Positions 1 through 6,572 of a stretch of 14,128 bases of DNA are shown one piece after another. Positions within the stretch are counted from its first letter, which is position 1. Each line of letters starts with the position of its first letter. Location: NCBI GenBank assembly GCA_040512755.1, contig JBEVEP010000290.1:1-14128 (forward strand), read 5' to 3'. The DNA is from JBEVEP01 sp040512755 (GTDB taxonomy: Bacteria > Pseudomonadota > Alphaproteobacteria > Rhizobiales > Rhizobiaceae). The notes beneath the pieces are model-generated. The model was not told where the DNA came from and searched no databases. It worked only from the letters and a program-made list of their open reading frames with translations. The position numbers and the translations under genes are program-made.

Positions 1-870
1 GGCATCGTCGTGCGTGTTCTGCCGGTCGCCACCATGCCGAATTGGCGGCGGCGCTATGACCGCCACTCGCAGAGGCTCTTTATATCCGAGCGGTTGTCGC
101 CATTCGATCAGTTGCGGGAAATCGCGATGGAGGCATGCCTTGTTCGCATGCGGGTCGCGATCGCGGCGGAACTGCGCGCGTTGAAGCTGTCGTCCGACGA
201 AGCGCGCCGTCTCGGGCGCTTCGAACTGGCGCGCTATGCCGCGCACGCGTTGATGATGCCTTATGCCGTGTTCCAGAGCGCGGCACTCCGCTCCCGCTAC
301 GACATCGATGTCTTGCGCTCACGTTTCGGCGTTTCATTTGAGCAGGCGGCAAACCGGTTGACCATGCTCGGCCGGGCAGGCAGCTCCGGCATTCCATTCT
401 TCATGCTGGAAGTGGACAATGCGGGTCATCGCTTCCGCAAAGCGGGCGCGCAAGGTTTTCCTCACAGCCGTTTCGGAGGCGGCTGTCCGAAACTTGCCGT
501 GCATGCTGCTTTCGCCCAGCCGGGCCAAATCCTGGTCGAAGCGGTGGAAATGCCGGACGGTGCGGAGTTCCTGTGCGTTGCGCGCACGCTCGAAGGGCCG
601 CAAGGCTCCTTCTCAGAGCGCCCGCGCCGGACCGCCCTGCTGCTTGGATGCGACATCGGGTTCAGGGATGAAATCGTCTATGGCGCCGCGCTTCCCGGCT
701 CGACGATAGGCTCCGCCAGTAAGCCTGGCCAAGTCACTGCAACGCCAATCGGCCCGGCCTGCCGGCTTTGCGAGCGTTCCGGTTGTCTTGCCCGTGCCGA
801 ACCCCCTGTAACGCGGCCGCTCGGCCTCGACGAAATGGTGACCGGGCTAAGCGCCTTCGATTTCCAATAA
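1..870 (+). CDS. Short-chain fatty acyl-CoA/RamB-type transcriptional regulator, C-terminal part (5' end outside window)
   Basis: The reading frame is open from base 1 to the TAA at 868-870 (289 codons), so the gene starts upstream. The visible part matches the C-terminal half of XRE-type regulators of the ScfR/RamB/PrpR group (IrrE-like region followed by DUF2083), full length roughly 470 residues, so the N-terminal helix-turn-helix is missing only because of the window edge. Recognisable blocks are the helix with ELARYAAHALMMPY, then GSSGIPFFMLEVDNAGHRF, RFGGGCPKLAVHAAF, and a C-terminal cysteine cluster C-x2-C-x4-C at about residues 254-262 followed by RAEPPVTRPLGLDEM. Family members control acetate, propionate or glyoxylate metabolism in response to acyl-CoA. 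The usual IrrE HExxH metal motif is not present where expected (DQLREIAMEA instead), so peptidase activity is unlikely. The family call is fairly firm; the regulon cannot be inferred here. Confidence 0.8.
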   Translation, partial: GIVVRVLPVATMPNWRRRYDRHSQRLFISERLSPFDQLREIAMEACLVRMRVAIAAELRALKLSSDEARRLGRFELARYAAHALMMPYAVFQSAALRSRYDIDVLRSRFGVSFEQAANRLTMLGRAGSSGIPFFMLEVDNAGHRFRKAGAQGFPHSRFGGGCPKLAVHAAFAQPGQILVEAVEMPDGAEFLCVARTLEGPQGSFSERPRRTALLLGCDIGFRDEIVYGAALPGSTIGSASKPGQVTATPIGPACRLCERSGCLARAEPPVTRPLGLDEMVTGLSAFDFQ

Positions 871-940
871 ACTGGGCTGAGGTGCGGCTTCGCACAGAGG
901 CGACTGTCGCCACGACGTGCACGACAGATTTCGTGCGGCG

Positions 941-1816
941 TCACGCTGTCCCCATTGGCCGGTCGCCGGAGAACAGCGGAGCATGGGCGTCAAACAAAGC
1001 CGCCATCCGCTCGATGACCGTGCGCACTTCGGGCCGGTGACGGTCATCATTGTGCATGACGATCCATTGCCGGTGCCGCAGGTCGGCAATCTCGCTGCCG
1101 GCGCGTTCCAGAAGCGCATCACGGTCGCCAGCAAAGCACGGGATGACACCCTTGCCGGCCCCAGAGCGGATCAGATCGTAGAGCGTGCGCGGCGTATTGG
1201 CCCAGACGGCGATGGTCAGACCCTGTTGCACACTGATCCAGCGGGCGGAAGGCGTCGTTGCATCTTCAGGTGCGATGGCGACCCAGGCTTCTTCCGCAGA
1301 CACGCTATGGTTGCGCGCCCGGAACGGCGCATAGGCAACCTCGCCTGCAGGTCGCGAGGCGAGGTTCATTCCCTCGGCAGGCCGGTTGCGGATACCGATT
1401 TCGATTTCACGGTGGGCGATATCGAGCCGCGCCTCGGCTGTTTTGAAGGCGATGCGAAACGCATCGTCCGGATGCCAGATCCGGCCGAAGTTCTCTGAAA
1501 GGAAGTTTGAGACCCAGGTTCCGGCAGAAACGCGCACGACCGGCCGGCTGCCTTCGGCGGAAAGCCAATCCTCGATTGGCCGCGCACTGGCTTCCATGGC
1601 CAGTGCCTTGGCCAACAAAGTCCGGCCGTCGGCGGTCAGCTCGTATCCGGTCTGACGCCGTACGAACAGCGTCCGCCCGACAGCCTGTTCCAACGCCAAC
1701 ATGCGACGGCCAATCGTTGCCGGGCTTGCTTGCAACCCGGCGGCAGCCGCCGACAGGCCGCCGCCGCGTGCGACGCGGACGAAAATCCGAAGATCGTCCC
1801 AGTCTATATTTTTCAT
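941..1816 (-). CDS. LysR-family transcriptional regulator
   Basis: A 291-residue protein of normal LysR length. The N-terminus IDWDDLRIFVRVARGGGLSA starts the winged helix-turn-helix (about residues 4-63), with the recognition region SPATIGRRMLALEQAVGRTLF and a wing ending TADGRTLL. The remaining part is a periplasmic-binding-like effector domain and ends at the TGA complementary to 941-943. ATG at 1816 is chosen because the family N-terminus begins right there. No Shine-Dalgarno sequence is visible upstream, and the start codon sits between the arms of a perfect palindrome, so a leaderless or self-controlled transcript is possible. It converges on the ScfR-like gene. LysR proteins usually control a divergent gene, but the region upstream holds only a doubtful small ORF and then the alkylation repair gene 442 bp away, so the target is unknown. 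Confidence 0.93.
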   Translation of the reverse strand: MKNIDWDDLRIFVRVARGGGLSAAAAGLQASPATIGRRMLALEQAVGRTLFVRRQTGYELTADGRTLLAKALAMEASARPIEDWLSAEGSRPVVRVSAGTWVSNFLSENFGRIWHPDDAFRIAFKTAEARLDIAHREIEIGIRNRPAEGMNLASRPAGEVAYAPFRARNHSVSAEEAWVAIAPEDATTPSARWISVQQGLTIAVWANTPRTLYDLIRSGAGKGVIPCFAGDRDALLERAGSEIADLRHRQWIVMHNDDRHRPEVRTVIERMAALFDAHAPLFSGDRPMGTA

Positions 1817-1832
1817 AATCGAAAAATATAGA
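1803..1832. promoter_or_regulatory. Perfect 12-bp inverted repeat over the LysR start codon (candidate operator)
   Basis: The left arm TCTATATTTTTC (1803-1814) and the right arm GAAAAATATAGA (1821-1832) are exact reverse complements separated by ATAATC. The LysR start codon (1814-1816 on the minus strand) spans the left arm and spacer. The element is AT-rich in GC-rich surroundings. It fits an autoregulatory operator, and the TATATT within it could also be part of a -10 box. In mRNA it would form a hairpin hiding the start codon. Its role is inferred from position and symmetry only. Confidence 0.5.
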
Positions 1833-2258
1833 GCGATTTTAGCAACTCGATCAATGTCTGGAACAGGCTATCTTTTCAATATCAACAAACCAAGGCGAAT
1901 CCGAGATGGACCAGTTGATCTTTTGGATCCTGTTGCATGAAGAGGTGACGAGACGGCACCGGAAAGCCTCGCCGCCGAGCCTTGACGATCCATTCCGGGG
2001 CATGGAATGGGATATCCTCAGAACAGTCTTTCCCCGCTTGAGCTCGAGACGCACCTATGACCGGGCAGGTGAGTAGAAACTCATTTCGCACGGACGATTG
2101 TCTGGCCGCGCAATGGGCGCGTATGCCAGCAAAAAAATGACTCAGTCCCAAATATTTGCCAGGTTTTGTTGCTGGGATGCATCCGCTGATGGATTGCTGA
2201 TCGGGGAGGCGCCCGCCTTGAGCAAAGTGCGCGACGGGAACACGACGAAGGAAGCATT
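1833..2258. other. 426-bp region without a secure gene
   Basis: This stretch lies between the LysR operator-like palindrome and the alkylation repair gene. It holds one weak 56-codon ORF (1906-2076). The remaining part, 2077-2258, shows no protein I recognise, no tRNA and no strong hairpin. It must contain the promoter of the alkylation repair gene, but I see no convincing -35/-10 pair. The ribosome binding site AAGGAAG at 2248-2254 belongs to that gene. Confidence 0.5.
1906..2076 (+). CDS. Possible small hypothetical protein (56 aa)
   Basis: ATG at 1906 opens a 56-codon frame ending in TAG at 2074-2076. The product begins MDQLIFWILLHEEVTRRHRK and is rich in arginine and aspartate in its second half (DDPFRGMEWDILRTVFPR). 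I do not recognise it. There is no clear Shine-Dalgarno sequence. It is transcribed away from the LysR gene and would be the natural divergent partner, which is the main reason to list it. It could be chance or a remnant of a longer gene. Confidence 0.22.
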   Translation: MDQLIFWILLHEEVTRRHRKASPPSLDDPFRGMEWDILRTVFPRLSSRRTYDRAGE

Positions 2259-2948
2259 ATGTCAACGAGCGTAACAATGAGCGACGTCATGCGCGAGCTT
2301 GCTGCGCTCGAAAACCCGAAAATGCGCGAGGCCAACGAACGACGTGGCGACGATCACGGTGTGAACCTCACCCACCTCCGCTCTTTGGCCAAGCAGCTCA
2401 AAACACAGCATGAGCTCGCACTTCAGCTGTGGGCCACCGGCGATACCGCTGCCCGCCTTCTCGCAACTTTGGTGTGCAAACCGAAGGCCTTCTCCGCGGC
2501 CGAGCTCGACGCGATGATCCGCGACATTCGATCTCCCAAGCTCCTTGATTGGTTCATCGTGAACGTGGTGAAGCCCGGTCGCCACGCTGGAGAACTTCGT
2601 CCGGGCTGGAAGGACGGCGACGACCTTGTCGGCCGCGCCGGCTGGAGCCTGACGACTGACAGAGTTGTCAAGAACGCCGGCGACCTCGACCTCAATGCAT
2701 TGCTCGATCAGATCGAGACGGAGATGAAGCAGGCGCCGGAGCAGAAACAGTGGGCGATGAATCATTGCCTCGCCGAGATCGGCATCCATCATCCGCAGTT
2801 TCGCAAGCGAGCAATCGGGATCGGCGAGCGCCTTGCTGTCCTCATCGACTACCCTGCATCACCCGGCTGCACCCCGCCCTATGCACCGATCTGGATCACC
2901 GAGATGGTTCGCCGGCGCGAGGAGGCTCGAGGCGCCAAATCGCCGTAG
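2259..2948 (+). CDS. DNA alkylation repair protein, AlkD-like HEAT-repeat fold
   Basis: A 229-residue, all-helical protein related to AlkD-type DNA glycosylases, which remove bulky or positively charged alkylated purines through stacked HEAT-like repeats. Recognisable blocks are HGVNLTHLRSLAKQLK (about 33-48), HELALQLWATGDTAARLLAT (51-70), and VGRAGWSLTTDRVV after residue 120, matching the family K/R-RAG-F/W signature. D97 in SPKLLDW appears to align with the active-site aspartate of AlkD, but the tryptophan normally four residues before it is a proline here (P93), so activity may differ from the Bacillus enzyme. The start ATG has AAGGAAG at 2248-2254. It stands alone, converging on the oxidoreductase gene. 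The family assignment is good; substrate range is unknown. Confidence 0.85.
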   Translation: MSTSVTMSDVMRELAALENPKMREANERRGDDHGVNLTHLRSLAKQLKTQHELALQLWATGDTAARLLATLVCKPKAFSAAELDAMIRDIRSPKLLDWFIVNVVKPGRHAGELRPGWKDGDDLVGRAGWSLTTDRVVKNAGDLDLNALLDQIETEMKQAPEQKQWAMNHCLAEIGIHHPQFRKRAIGIGERLAVLIDYPASPGCTPPYAPIWITEMVRRREEARGAKSP

Positions 2949-2958
2949 TCATCTAGGC

Positions 2959-2980
2959 GCGACCTGGAACACAGGGTCGC
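2959..2980. terminator. Weak hairpin between convergent genes
   Basis: GCGACC (2959-2964) and GGTCGC (2975-2980) form a six-base stem with a ten-base loop, 11 bases after the alkylation repair stop and 44 bases from the convergent oxidoreductase stop. No T tract follows on either strand, so intrinsic termination is doubtful. Confidence 0.25.
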
Positions 2981-3024
2981 TTCCGTTCATCGCGCGTTTC
3001 AAGACTGGACCCGGCAATCCATGC

Positions 3025-4005
3025 TCACGGAACAAGATCGATGACGACATTTCCAAGAATGCGCCCAGCCTCGACGGTTTCGTGGGCCGAGGCGATATCA
3101 TCGAGCGAGAAGCGCGCCCCTATTGTGTGCGCAAGAGTGCCCGATCCCAGCATGCTGCCGATGTCTTCAATGGCTGCGACCCTCTCGTCGCCCGACAATT
3201 CGTAGACGAGAAAGAACTGCAAGGTCAGGCTCTTGAAAAGCAGATCCCCGAACGGGACAGGAGTTGCCCCGGGCACGTTTGATCCGTAGCAGATGAGCTT
3301 TCCCTTCGGCGCCAGGATCCCGTTCGACAACAGAGCTGCGGTCGTAGAAAAATCCATGTCGATGACGGCGTCGGCGCCGCGACCGTCGGTCAGGTCCAGT
3401 ACACGAGCCGCCACGTCCTCATTTCTGTAGTCGATGACCTCTGCCGCGCCAGCCGCATGCGCACGATCGGCGCGTTCGGCCGATGCTGTTCCGATCACAC
3501 GAGCGCCGCGCATCGCTGCGATTTGCGCCGCATAGTGACCGACCGCAGAGGCCGCGCCGATCACCAGAACCGTTTTGCCTCTCGCCTCGCCGAGCAGATT
3601 TATCGCATGCGTCGCTGTCATTGCCGGAATGCCGAGACAGGCTCCGATTCCGAAGTCGATGCCATCAGGCAGGCGCACCGCCTGTTGCGCCGGCAACGCA
3701 ATGTATTCGGCGGCAGTACCGAATGTGCGCTTCCATTGCCCGTTCCAAAGCCAGACCCGTTCGCCGATCCTGTCTTGACGGACGCCGGCTCCAACCTCTT
3801 CGATAATGCCGGCACCATCGCTGTGCGGCACAATTCTGGGTCCGGCCAGAGGCCGCCCACGCCGGCTCTTGACGTCCGACGGATTGACGCCGGAAGCATG
3901 AACCTTCACCAGGACCTCGCCCGGTCCGGGGATCGGCTTGGACATTTCGCCGACGACCAGAACGTCTCGCGCCGCGCCGTTCCGCTCATACCATGCAGCT
4001 TTCAT
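3025..4005 (-). CDS. NADPH:quinone reductase-like, zinc-free MDR-family oxidoreductase
   Basis: A 326-residue protein of the medium-chain dehydrogenase/reductase superfamily, closest in style to quinone oxidoreductase/zeta-crystallin. The GroES-like N-terminal domain starts MKAAWYERNGAARDVLVVGE and carries GVNPSDVKSRRG (about 39-50), typical of the zinc-free branch. The Rossmann domain has VLVIGAASAVGHYAAQIAA (about 146-164), a modified glycine motif, followed by GARVIGTASA for cofactor binding. The structural zinc cysteine cluster is absent. Likely role: cytosolic NAD(P)H-dependent reduction of quinones or enones; the substrate is unknown. ATG at 4005 is chosen because it is preceded by AGGAGG (complement of 4011-4016) and matches the family start. 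The frame runs open upstream to 4545, but that extension is antisense to the exporter gene and is not family sequence. Confidence 0.9.
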   Translation of the reverse strand: MKAAWYERNGAARDVLVVGEMSKPIPGPGEVLVKVHASGVNPSDVKSRRGRPLAGPRIVPHSDGAGIIEEVGAGVRQDRIGERVWLWNGQWKRTFGTAAEYIALPAQQAVRLPDGIDFGIGACLGIPAMTATHAINLLGEARGKTVLVIGAASAVGHYAAQIAAMRGARVIGTASAERADRAHAAGAAEVIDYRNEDVAARVLDLTDGRGADAVIDMDFSTTAALLSNGILAPKGKLICYGSNVPGATPVPFGDLLFKSLTLQFFLVYELSGDERVAAIEDIGSMLGSGTLAHTIGARFSLDDIASAHETVEAGRILGNVVIDLVP

Positions 4006-4179
4006 GGCAATCCTCCTGACTGGGGAAACACCGCGCGCCGTTCTGGAAGATTTGGGCGCCTTTTCTTCCCGCATGGTGCCACAACCGGAAAAACCCGCTG
4101 GACCACGCGAGATTTCCCGGATTTCGGTAGCGAAAGCAATGTCCAAAGAGCCGCCACTTCCGTCGATCGGCATCCGAGC
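4006..4179. promoter_or_regulatory. Divergent intergenic region, oxidoreductase / EamA exporter
   Basis: These 174 bases separate two divergent start codons, so both promoters should lie here. Apart from the strong AGGAGG for the oxidoreductase (4011-4016) I see no clear -35/-10 pair or operator. Reading frames of both neighbours stay open across the gap, but the extra translation resembles neither family. Confidence 0.3.
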
Positions 4180-5145
4180 ATGAGCAGACCGCCCCTGGCA
4201 ACCGCAACGGCCGCATCTCAAGTCGATGCCGGCCTCCCTGCGCGCAACGAGCGCATCGGTTTCCTGCTCGTTTTCCTGTCCGCTCTGTTCTGGAGCTTCG
4301 GCGGCGCAATTGCCCGTTACATCGACGCCACCGACAGTTGGACAGTGGTGTTCTGGCGTTCTTTCTGGGCGGCTGCGTTCCTGCTTTGCTTCATGCTTTG
4401 GCGGGACGGCTTCAGAGGGACGATCAATCTCTTCCGTAACATGGGCGTGCCCGGCTTCGCGGTAGCGTTGTGCTTTGCTACCGCGTCGACCTCTTTTGTC
4501 GTCGCGCTCGCCTACACGACGGTCGCGAATATCCTTTTGATGCAAGCAGGCGTACCACTCATTGCGGCTCTGATGGCATGGGTTCTGTTTCGCGAGACGG
4601 TAGCAGCTCCCACATGGGCTGCCATTGCGGCGGTGATTGCTGGCGTGGCGATCATGGTCTCAGAGTCCTTTACGGGCAACGTCTCTCCAGTGGGCGACGG
4701 CCTGGCGCTGTTGATCGCCTTCGTCTTTTCGGTGGCCACGGTCATCACGCGCCGCTTCGCTCATGTCCGGATGACGCCTGCGGCCTGCCTCGGAACGGTC
4801 TTTGCCGCAATGTTCGCGGCATCCCAGGCGAACCTGCTGCTGGTTTCATCCCGGGACATGGCGTTTCTCCTTGCCTTCGGCGCACTCAATCTTGGGTTGG
4901 GTCTCGCCTGTTTTGCGTCGGGCGCCCGCCTCATTCCGGCAGCGCTCGCGGCGCTTCTCGGTACGCTCGAGACCGTGCTCGGTCCTGTTTGGGTGTGGCT
5001 CGTTCATACGGAAGTGCCATCCGCGCGCACCATCATAGGCGGGTCGGTCGTCTTCGCCGCTTTGCTTGTTCACATCGGCCTGGAATTCAAACGCCAATCA
5101 CGGCCAGCGAAACCAGGCTCAACCGGTTTGCCGTCACCCCATTGA
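4180..5145 (+). CDS. EamA/DMT-family transporter
   Basis: A 321-residue integral membrane protein of the drug/metabolite transporter superfamily, with two EamA repeats and about ten transmembrane helices. The first helix is IGFLLVFLSALFWSFGGAIA (from about residue 26). The second-half hallmark TLETVLGPVWVWLVHTE is the usual end-of-repeat signature, as is LLMQAGVPLIAALMAWVLFRET in the first half. The family exports amino acids, nucleobases or other small metabolites across the inner membrane; this member's substrate cannot be read from sequence. ATG at 4180 is preferred because it leaves a short cytoplasmic tail before helix 1. The frame is open further upstream to 3457, but that stretch is antisense to the oxidoreductase and lacks membrane character. 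No strong Shine-Dalgarno is visible at 4180, so the exact start is uncertain. Confidence 0.9.
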   Translation: MSRPPLATATAASQVDAGLPARNERIGFLLVFLSALFWSFGGAIARYIDATDSWTVVFWRSFWAAAFLLCFMLWRDGFRGTINLFRNMGVPGFAVALCFATASTSFVVALAYTTVANILLMQAGVPLIAALMAWVLFRETVAAPTWAAIAAVIAGVAIMVSESFTGNVSPVGDGLALLIAFVFSVATVITRRFAHVRMTPAACLGTVFAAMFAASQANLLLVSSRDMAFLLAFGALNLGLGLACFASGARLIPAALAALLGTLETVLGPVWVWLVHTEVPSARTIIGGSVVFAALLVHIGLEFKRQSRPAKPGSTGLPSPH

Positions 5146-5320
5146 CAACGCCCAACCTGCCTGGGCAGGCTGGAGCATCGGCAACAAACGACAAACATAT
5201 CTTGCGCGGCTTTTCCTCGGCTTCCATCTCGCGGGTTCTGTTTTGAACTTACGAACCGTTGCCAGCGATAGCCAGATTCCGACGAGCACTGGACCTTTCG
5301 TAACGTCGCCTGCTTGGCGC

Positions 5321-5349
5321 TTGTCGGCATTCGCAAAGGCCAATAGGCT
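5321..5349 (+). promoter_or_regulatory. Weak candidate promoter of the polyamine transport operon
   Basis: TTGTCG (5321-5326) and TAGGCT (5344-5349) are 17 bases apart, 61 bases before the start of the binding-protein gene. Agreement with sigma-70-type consensus is only moderate (four and three of six). The 265-bp gap from 5146 to 5410 must hold the operon promoter and nothing better stands out. It also contains a short CCTGC/GCAGG hairpin (5156-5169) just after the exporter gene, without a T tract. Confidence 0.2.
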
Positions 5350-5410
5350 TTAGGAATGATGGCCGGAATGGGGAATGGCCGCTACAGGAAGATACAAAAA
5401 GGAGAAAATC

Positions 5411-6508
5411 ATGATCCGCACCTTGCTCGGGCTGGCTGCTGCACCTGCCGCCCTGCTTGCGCTCACGCTTGCCGCGGGCGCACAGGAAAAGGTAGTCAAC
5501 GTCTACAACTGGTCGGACTACATCGATGAATCGATCATCGAAGACTTCACCAAGGAGACCGGCATCAAGGTCGTTTACGACGTGTTCGATTCCAACGAGG
5601 TTCTCGAAACCAAGCTGCTGGCGGGCGGTACAGGCTACGACGTTGTCGTGCCCAGCGGCCACTTCCTTGGCCGTCAGATCGAGGCCGGTGTCTTCGAGAA
5701 GCTGGACAAGTCGAAGCTGCCGAACATCTCCAACATGTGGGATATCATCCAGGAACGGACGGCGAAGTACGATCCGGGCAACGAATACTCGATCAACTAC
5801 ATGTGGGGCACGACCGGAATCGGCTACAACGCCAAGAAGGTCAAGGAAGCCTTGGGGATAGACGAGATTACGTCTTGGAAGACCCTCTTCGATCCGGCAA
5901 GCATAGCGAAACTTGCTGATTGCGGAGTTTACATGCTGGACGGGCCGCAGGAGGTGATCCCAACGGCGCTGAACTATCTCGGACTCGATCCCGACAGCCG
6001 CAACCCTGACGATCTCGCCAAGGCCGAAGAGCTGGTGCTCGGGATTCGCCCGTCGATCCGCAAATTCCATTCCTCGGAATACATCAACGCGCTCGCAAAT
6101 GGCGACATTTGCCTTGCGCTGGGATGGTCGGGGGACATCTTCCAGGCGCGCGACCGTGCCGCGGAAGCCGGCAAAGGCGTTGAGATCAAGTACGCAATCC
6201 CCTCGGAAGGCGCCGAGATGTGGTTTGACCAGATGGCCATCCCCGCCGATGCCCAGCACAAGGAAGAGGCCTATGCCTTCCTGAACTACATGATGAAGCC
6301 CGAGGTCATCGCCAAGGCGTCGAACTATGTCTTCTACGCCAATGGCAACAAGGCGTCGCAGCAATTCCTGGACAAGGAGATTCTGGAAGACCCGGCAGTC
6401 TATCCGGACGAGGCGACCCTCAGCAAACTGTTCATCGTGACGCCATTGGATCCGAAGACGCAACGCATCGTTACCCGGATGTGGACCAAGATCATCACCG
6501 GCCAATGA
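5411..6508 (+). CDS. potF: Polyamine (putrescine-type) ABC transporter, periplasmic substrate-binding protein
   Basis: A 365-residue precursor with an N-terminal signal peptide (MIRTLLGLAAAPAALLALTL, probable cleavage after AGA at about residue 24). The mature protein is a class PotF/PotD binding protein: VVNVYNWSDYIDE opens it, followed by KVVYDVFDSNEVLETKLLAG, YMWGTTGIGYN and FHSSEYINALANGDICLALG. By recall of the E. coli PotF structure, the ligand-contacting residues are retained: W34, S35 and D36 in NWSDY, S82, E181, W239, D242 and D273. The residue matching PotF F276 is tryptophan here (W271), as in PotD. It captures di- or polyamines in the periplasm and delivers them to the downstream permease. 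ATG at 5411 follows GGAG (5401-5404); an in-frame ATG at 5375 would put charged residues before the signal peptide. A hairpin follows the stop. Confidence 0.95.
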   Translation: MIRTLLGLAAAPAALLALTLAAGAQEKVVNVYNWSDYIDESIIEDFTKETGIKVVYDVFDSNEVLETKLLAGGTGYDVVVPSGHFLGRQIEAGVFEKLDKSKLPNISNMWDIIQERTAKYDPGNEYSINYMWGTTGIGYNAKKVKEALGIDEITSWKTLFDPASIAKLADCGVYMLDGPQEVIPTALNYLGLDPDSRNPDDLAKAEELVLGIRPSIRKFHSSEYINALANGDICLALGWSGDIFQARDRAAEAGKGVEIKYAIPSEGAEMWFDQMAIPADAQHKEEAYAFLNYMMKPEVIAKASNYVFYANGNKASQQFLDKEILEDPAVYPDEATLSKLFIVTPLDPKTQRIVTRMWTKIITGQ

Positions 6509-6518
6509 TCAGGAGTGC

Positions 6519-6549
6519 AGCCCCGGCATCACAGCCGGGGCTTTTCTTT
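6519..6549 (+). terminator. Intrinsic terminator/attenuator between potF and potG
   Basis: AGCCCCGGC (6519-6527) pairs perfectly with GCCGGGGCT (6534-6542) around a six-base loop, followed by TTTCTTT. It sits 11 bases after the potF stop and 30 bases before the potG start. It probably ends a share of transcripts and protects the potF 3' end, so more binding protein than membrane complex is made, as is common in binding-protein ABC operons. Confidence 0.78.
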
Positions 6550-6572
6550 GGGCACGCATGGCGGAGAGGGAT

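Noticed and set aside
882..911. Two small hairpins (GTGCG/CGCAC and GGCGAC/GTCGCC) between the ScfR-like and LysR genes
   Set aside because: Stems are five to six bases with tiny loops and no T tract follows, so they do not qualify as terminators in GC-rich DNA.
3457..4179. N-terminal extension of the first EamA frame
   Set aside because: It is antisense to the oxidoreductase and has no membrane character; EamA proteins begin close to their first helix.
4006..4545. N-terminal extension of the oxidoreductase frame
   Set aside because: The translated extension is highly charged, unlike any MDR protein, and antisense to the EamA gene; the ATG at 4005 has a strong ribosome binding site.
5249..6505. 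418-codon open frame on the minus strand
   Set aside because: It is antisense to potF over nearly its whole length and shows no recognisable domain; long antisense frames are common in GC-rich genes.
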